A stretch of 64,000 nucleotides of DNA, taken from the NCBI GenBank assembly GCA_947561395.2, contig OX387184.1, positions 21,353,687-21,417,686 of the forward strand, in the 5' to 3' direction. Positions 27,421-33,400 of this stretch are shown in pieces. Made by a program: the position numbers and the translations under genes. Numbering within the stretch: the first letter of the stretch is position 1; every line of letters begins with the position of its first letter. Below the pieces are notes generated by a model. The model was not told where the DNA came from. It made no database searches and saw only the letters and a program-made list of their open reading frames with translations. This stretch comes from Buxus sempervirens (lineage: Eukaryota > Streptophyta > Magnoliopsida > Buxales > Buxaceae).

Positions 27421-30400
27421 TTCATTACCAATCAAAAAAAATCATTTGAATTTCAACTAGCACAAGGCAATATTTCGCCTATTCCAGTCGAAATAGCATG
27501 CTTTTTAGCAGTGCACCGAAACCAAGTGGTTTCGGTGCCACTTCTAGCCCGCACATCAAGCCATAGTATCTGATCACAACATAAGGAGTAACAATATCAC
27601 CACTAAAAATATTCTCTCTCCCAAAGTAATAATGAACTTGAAAAATGATTACTCCTTTGATGAAAAACAAAGTTAAAACCAATATCAATAGCTACATTGC
27701 TTAATCCATGTCAATTCAAAAGAAGAATGCACCATAGCTCTATATTATACCTTTTCCCTTGATCCAATCTAGCTAACACTCCTTAATTTTACTCTTTTCA
27801 AAGACCAAGTTCCCACTGAGAAATATACCAATATACCAAATTCAATAGCATAATGACAATCAGAAGACGAAACCAACCAAATTTGCATCAATAGGTCATG
27901 TATCCTATAGGTGACCACGAGATCTATATAAGAATCATCAATTAAGTAACCCTTTCAAGCACCTGTAGATTCTAATTACCGTCTCTTAATGAGGAACTCT
28001 TGGAGATTCAATAAACTAACTCATGATAGGAAAGTGAAGAAAGCGTTAGATTTAGTAATAATCAAGTAAGAAAGGTAACCTACACATGTTAAACAAGAAC
28101 ATAATTGCACGTGAAGCAATAAGGACAACAATTAGAAACCCAGTTATATTTTGACACAGTTATAGATATGGGGTTACTTAGAAAAGCAAGCTTTATGAAG
28201 GACAAATTTAAGTGGTTTGCTCTATGGAGGAGGAATGGCAAGTCAAATTGTTTTTGGTAAAAGTTTCCTAGGCAATTGAAGCGATTTCACTGTAGAAGTG
28301 TAGACAACTGATTTTTGCACCCCCAAAAATGCAAAAAATAAAAATTTCAATTAAAAATTCAAACCCTGAGGGGGCCAAAATTTGACTTTTTGATCTAAAG
28401 AGAATTGGCCATCAAACTTCCTCTCATTGAAAAGAGCATTTCGACACGGTTCTAACGCAACTGAGTTTGCCAGAATCGGAGTCCGGATGAGGAAGTTATG
28501 AGCCGGTCAAACTTTTGGGGAAGCGAAAGTTGACTTTTTGCTCGACCCCAATTCAACTGCCCAATTTGATCACAGTGGATAGTGGGTTTCGAGCCGATTC
28601 CAACGACACCAAATTTGCTGAAATCGGACATCAGACGGAAAAGTTATAGGCAGTTAAAGTTTCAAGAAAGCTGCCCATGTGACAAAACAGCAGCAAAAAG
28701 CAGAATAGATGAATTAAATAAATAAAAAAAATCATATCTTTATTTTTTAATAATATTTTAATAAAAGAATCTCGTTTTATAATATAATAATCAACAAATC
28801 GGATAAAAATCTTTAAATAAATCAAATTTAATAAAGCATTTGAAATCCAACATTTTAAAAACGTGCTGGACCGTATTTGAACTACGGGTGAGGCATGCCC
28901 GTATTTGAAATACGGGCAAGCTTCTAGAAGGGGACGCGTGTCGCTGTACGGCGGGACACGCATCCCGTACGGCCGATTTTGCGAGATTTGAAAATGTGCG
29001 TTTTTCGCCCGTATTTGAATTACAGGCAAGGCACGCCCGTACTTGAAGTATGGGCAAGGCATGCCCATACTTCAAATACGGGCACGAAAATTTTGCCTAT
29101 AAATAAAGAGGCCATCCCCCTCATTTGAACAAGCAGATCCCCTAGGCCGTCCCCCCTCTCTTTCTCTGCCTTTTTCTTGTCCAGCCCCTGCCCAAGCCCT
29201 GCCAAAACTCTGCTAGCCGATAAATATTCCCATTTTTACCCCTATGTCACACCCTTCTACCCTTACTCTCCATCCTTCCCATTTGGAAATATAAAGGAAC
29301 GCGGAAGCGCTGCCCAAATGTCTCCTCAACACCAACCCCTTTTAACATAAAGTGAGGGGGCTCTTTGCAAGCCCATTTTGGAAAATCCAAGGGAGTGCGG
29401 AAGCGCTGCCGAAATCACCCAGAGAATCAACACTTGTCAGAAACGAGAAGGTAATGTTAAAAGTGTATTTCTGGTAATGTAATACCCAACATATTTTAAA
29501 CTTGACTTTATCTTTGAATTCCTTTTATTTGCTATTTGTTTTATTATGTATTTCTCACTTGTTTGCTCTTATTAAGCATGGCATTGAGTCTCCCATGGTG
29601 AAGGTACTCAACTAAAAGGCGAAATGAGAGCTCTATTGGGGATTTCACAAAGAAATAGTTATTTAAAATAACATATCCTTAATTCTTGTAAAATGATACG
29701 CCTAATGTACAAATCATCCTCTCCTCAACTTCATCCTCTCATGGGTAAGTATGAGTCTTTGAGATCATGACTTTGGCAAGACAATGAAGGAAACTCTAGT
29801 ACCTCTTTTAGTTCTCCTTCAAAGAAAGGCCACATGAAGAATAAAAGAAGAAAAAGGTGGAAAGTGGAAGAAGAAGATGATCAAGAAAAGGGCATTTAAG
29901 TTGCTGTGAAGACACTATGAATCACCACTGAAGTCGCCAGAGCACCCCAGAAGACCTACCAGAGTGATCTCAATCGAAGTCGGAGCAAAACGGCGAAGTT
30001 GGACAAAAACCATATACTCAGACCGGTCCAGGCGTGCCCGTAGTTAACCTACGGTCTGGCCTGAACCGTATTAAAATTACGGTTCAACCCAGACCGTGAT
30101 TGAAATACAGTCAAACCTGTAAGTAACTTAAAAAACCATTTTTCTGACCCGGTTGGACCTAATCCGACCCATTTTTGTATAATCTGAACCAATTGGGTTT
30201 TTCCAAGCCCATTTTGAGACTGTGGGCTTAAGTAGGCCCACCAAGGCTTCGTGGGCCCTCCAATGGGGCCCACATTCCGTCTGGCCCAACCAAAACCCGT
30301 TTTAACAAATGGGCTAAGGCCACTTGATTGAATTGCCCTTGGTCCAAATCCAAGCCCAATGGGCCCTAATAAAAACTTAAACTCACTAATTGTGTGAATA

Positions 30401-33400
30401 TTCAATAAACCTTCAAATCAAACAGCCAAAATCCAGTAAGGGTTACCCAATAACCCGAATTGGGCCTTGGGCTTGACTTAAGCCCAATTTGGATCCCAAT
30501 GGGCCTTCCAACAGGGCCCGTAGCCGACTCACTTCACTAACTTAATAAAAAGATAAAATCAAATAAAAAGGGGACCCACACCATCAATAGTCCCCACTCA
30601 GACTAAATAAGTGTGCATGCTGGTCTAGGAAGGGTGAGATTTAAGTTGACTCAAGACCAAGGAGACCCAAGGGACCTGTCAATCGACGGAGCGGGCTAGG
30701 GTGTCTTCGGGCTTCCCTAGACGTAACCGAGAACTTGTTCAGATCTCTAATAAAGCCGCAGACCAGAAAATTAGGCCCGAATAGGTGCCCCTTTTGTCTG
30801 CCTGCACCTCTCAGGCAGTAGCGACTCCAAACCAGTCCCGAGGCGAGCATCACATCAGCATGCACCTCGTCGTGCGGCCCGAAATGGGGTGCGCACAAGA
30901 AGCTCAAGCTACCATGGACGTGACAATGCGCAATACTATTGACTTGGACCTTACAAGTGTCATGAAGAAGATGATATTGAGTATATTTTAGAAACTTCAA
31001 ATAACTAAAGCCAAAGTGGACTTTGTTATGATGATACAATGAATTCCAAGACATGTACAAAAATATAGGTATAACCTATGATCATAATTTCTACCATCAT
31101 ATGTGCAAATTACATCCAAGATGATTCATGCTATAAAGTGATGTTTAACACTTACTCTCTCATTTATAATCAATCTATTCAAGTGCTCTTTTACATGTGA
31201 TTAAATGTTCTATGTTGGCTCTTACTCTTTGGAATTTGAAAGTGACAACTAAAGACTGTCTTTAGAGTTGTTTTCAGTAACCATCACCATTATTGCTCTT
31301 TTGGGTATGAGTCACTGGTTCACAGTTTTCAAAAAGAGTATGATTGATTTTCAGTTTAGCATGGATGATAAGCTTGAGATAAAAGACAAATGAAGATATA
31401 TGAAGAGATAAGTGTCATAGCAAGCCAGAATACAAAAATATAAATAGGCGATTGAAACTAAAGAGATAACTATCAAAGATAATAAAAATTATCTTTTTTC
31501 TTATTACTTGCAATATATTATCAACAATGTGTGGCCAAAAGAATACCTACATGCAAGTCAGTCCTAGTTGAAAAGGAGTCGGTCTCTGTACGGGGATAAC
31601 TGATAAATCCAGCTTGGTAAAGATCTTCTGCAACCTAATATGAAATAAGGAAAAATAAAAAACAAAGTTAAAGCAAGACATGTTATTGTTGGCATTGTTG
31701 TTGTTGGTTTTGTTGTCATTATTAATAATAATAATACTATTGTATAGTTGAATCTAAAACTGACATTCTTTAAAACAATGCATTCAAGGAAATTTATAGA
31801 ATCTTTATCATCAAGAGTCCCATCCCCCAACAAGTATCACGTTGCAAATACAATCCATGCCCCTTTAAACTTATTAAGAGAAACATTTTCAAATATACCA
31901 TCTGTCTTTTCTCATGAATTCCATCCACGAGAATTTCAACCTTTTCCTCACTCATGTAGATCCTTTAACATGCATCAAGTCCCTCTTCCCGAACATCATC
32001 TCAATTGACTATCTCTTTTCCTTTCCTACAACAGCAATTCCACAGATCTTTCAAATGCTTTCATTTTTTATCTATCATCTCTACTCTTGCTTCTCATCCA
32101 TATAAACATCCCGCCTCGATTACACTCAATGTATCGCTTAACCTACTACTTTAAACTATACTCTTTTTCATAAAATCATAGTTGGTTTTTGCAAAAAATT
32201 CCATTCAGTTCAATTGGAATGTGTTCCATGAAGAAGAACATGTTAAGAAGATAGACAAAGATTCTTGAAATGCACTTAGAATTGAGGGACCAAGAACAAA
32301 TTTGAACTGAAAAAGAATTCATGGAAAACCATTGAACAGAGAATATATGGTGAAAACTAATCATTATGTAAATTGCAAGTGTGATTACTTTTAGCCTGTT
32401 AGCTTTTAATAGTATCAAGAATGGCAACATAAAAAAGAATGAACTAGGATGGTATGGTCATTTCTGATGATGACAGTTTATGACAAAACCAATGATGAGA
32501 AGTACTTAGCTACAACCATACAGATCTACCATTATTATCTTTCAAACCTTACCCAAACTATATCATGGGATCATTGCACATATCCCATCATACCCTTACT
32601 CCATTAAAAGCCATATCTTCTGCTGAATAAGTAAGAATTCTCTTGTACCATTTCATTACTTCAGTTGCCATCTATAATCACAGCTCTAAAAGAACAAAAC
32701 GAAGACCAAAAAGCAAATGAATTGTAGTGAGAAATTTTTTGATCCCACAAACAAACAAAATACACGGCTTTTAATAAAGTGGACCTGATGAACTGGTGCA
32801 GCCCACCACAGATCAATTGGTAAGGCTTGGATGATACTGCCGATGACAAGTGCAATGACAACATAAACTGATCAAGACGTAGACATTCAAAAATAAAGAA
32901 TTTTTGGAATGCCTTCAACCCATTGTGATAAAGGGCCAAGATGAAATAAATTTCTTTCATCTTATGAAAAAATATTATATTAAGAATCACATTTTTTGGA
33001 GCATTATGAGAATATGCACATGTTGCTTGTTGAAAGTGTAATCAACACATACATTAAATATAAAAATAGAAACAAAAGGCTTAATATTACATGGTATCAT
33101 TTTAAAATACTAATTTTTCACCTTCATGGTGTGCTCAGAACTCATCCGAAAATACCATGATGCACGTTTCTCAAGCTCAATTGTGTTTAAAGGATGTGGG
33201 GGATATTTCAGCTTCTCCTGATGTCTAACTTTTGTGACCTGAAGTGAAGCATGAAATAATTTCTTTGATTATTGATACCTGAAGATCAACAGCACAATAC
33301 ATGCAAAGGTAAGATTCATTTGTGACATACAGTTGCAGTGGGATCTTGAACACACATCTCATAGATTATAACAGCACAGGTGTAATCAAACAAGCGTCCA

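Larger units (their letters stand above)
26446..27455 (+). mobile_element. Chimeric retroposon: antisense ASHH2-like 3' exon plus L1 3' end
   Basis: A direct repeat AAAATCATTTGAATTTC (about 26446-26462 and 27439-27455) bounds an insert. Its left part (about 26462-27101) matches 49825-50464 of the ASHH2-like gene and its right part (27102-27440) is an L1-like 3' UTR ending TTTTCATTACCAATC plus poly(A). The tail at the right end shows plus-strand retroposition, so the gene piece is antisense to the copied RNA and sense with respect to TOP3A transcription. It lies in TOP3A intron 8. Confidence 0.85.
23019..31550 (-). other. TOP3A intron 8 (8.5 kb)
   Basis: Holds an L1 fragment, a hairpin, the ASHH2-LINE chimera, a palindrome and a 2.5-kb LTR, listed separately. 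The rest (about 23019-24530, 25180-25900, 27560-28290, 30970-31550) is AT-rich with no recognisable feature. Confidence 0.6.

Noticed and set aside
28631..29075. Frames of 94-145 residues with repeated FKYGHA-like phrases
   Set aside because: The repetition is due to the CCGTATTTGAAATACGG palindromes in an LTR; no protein family fits.
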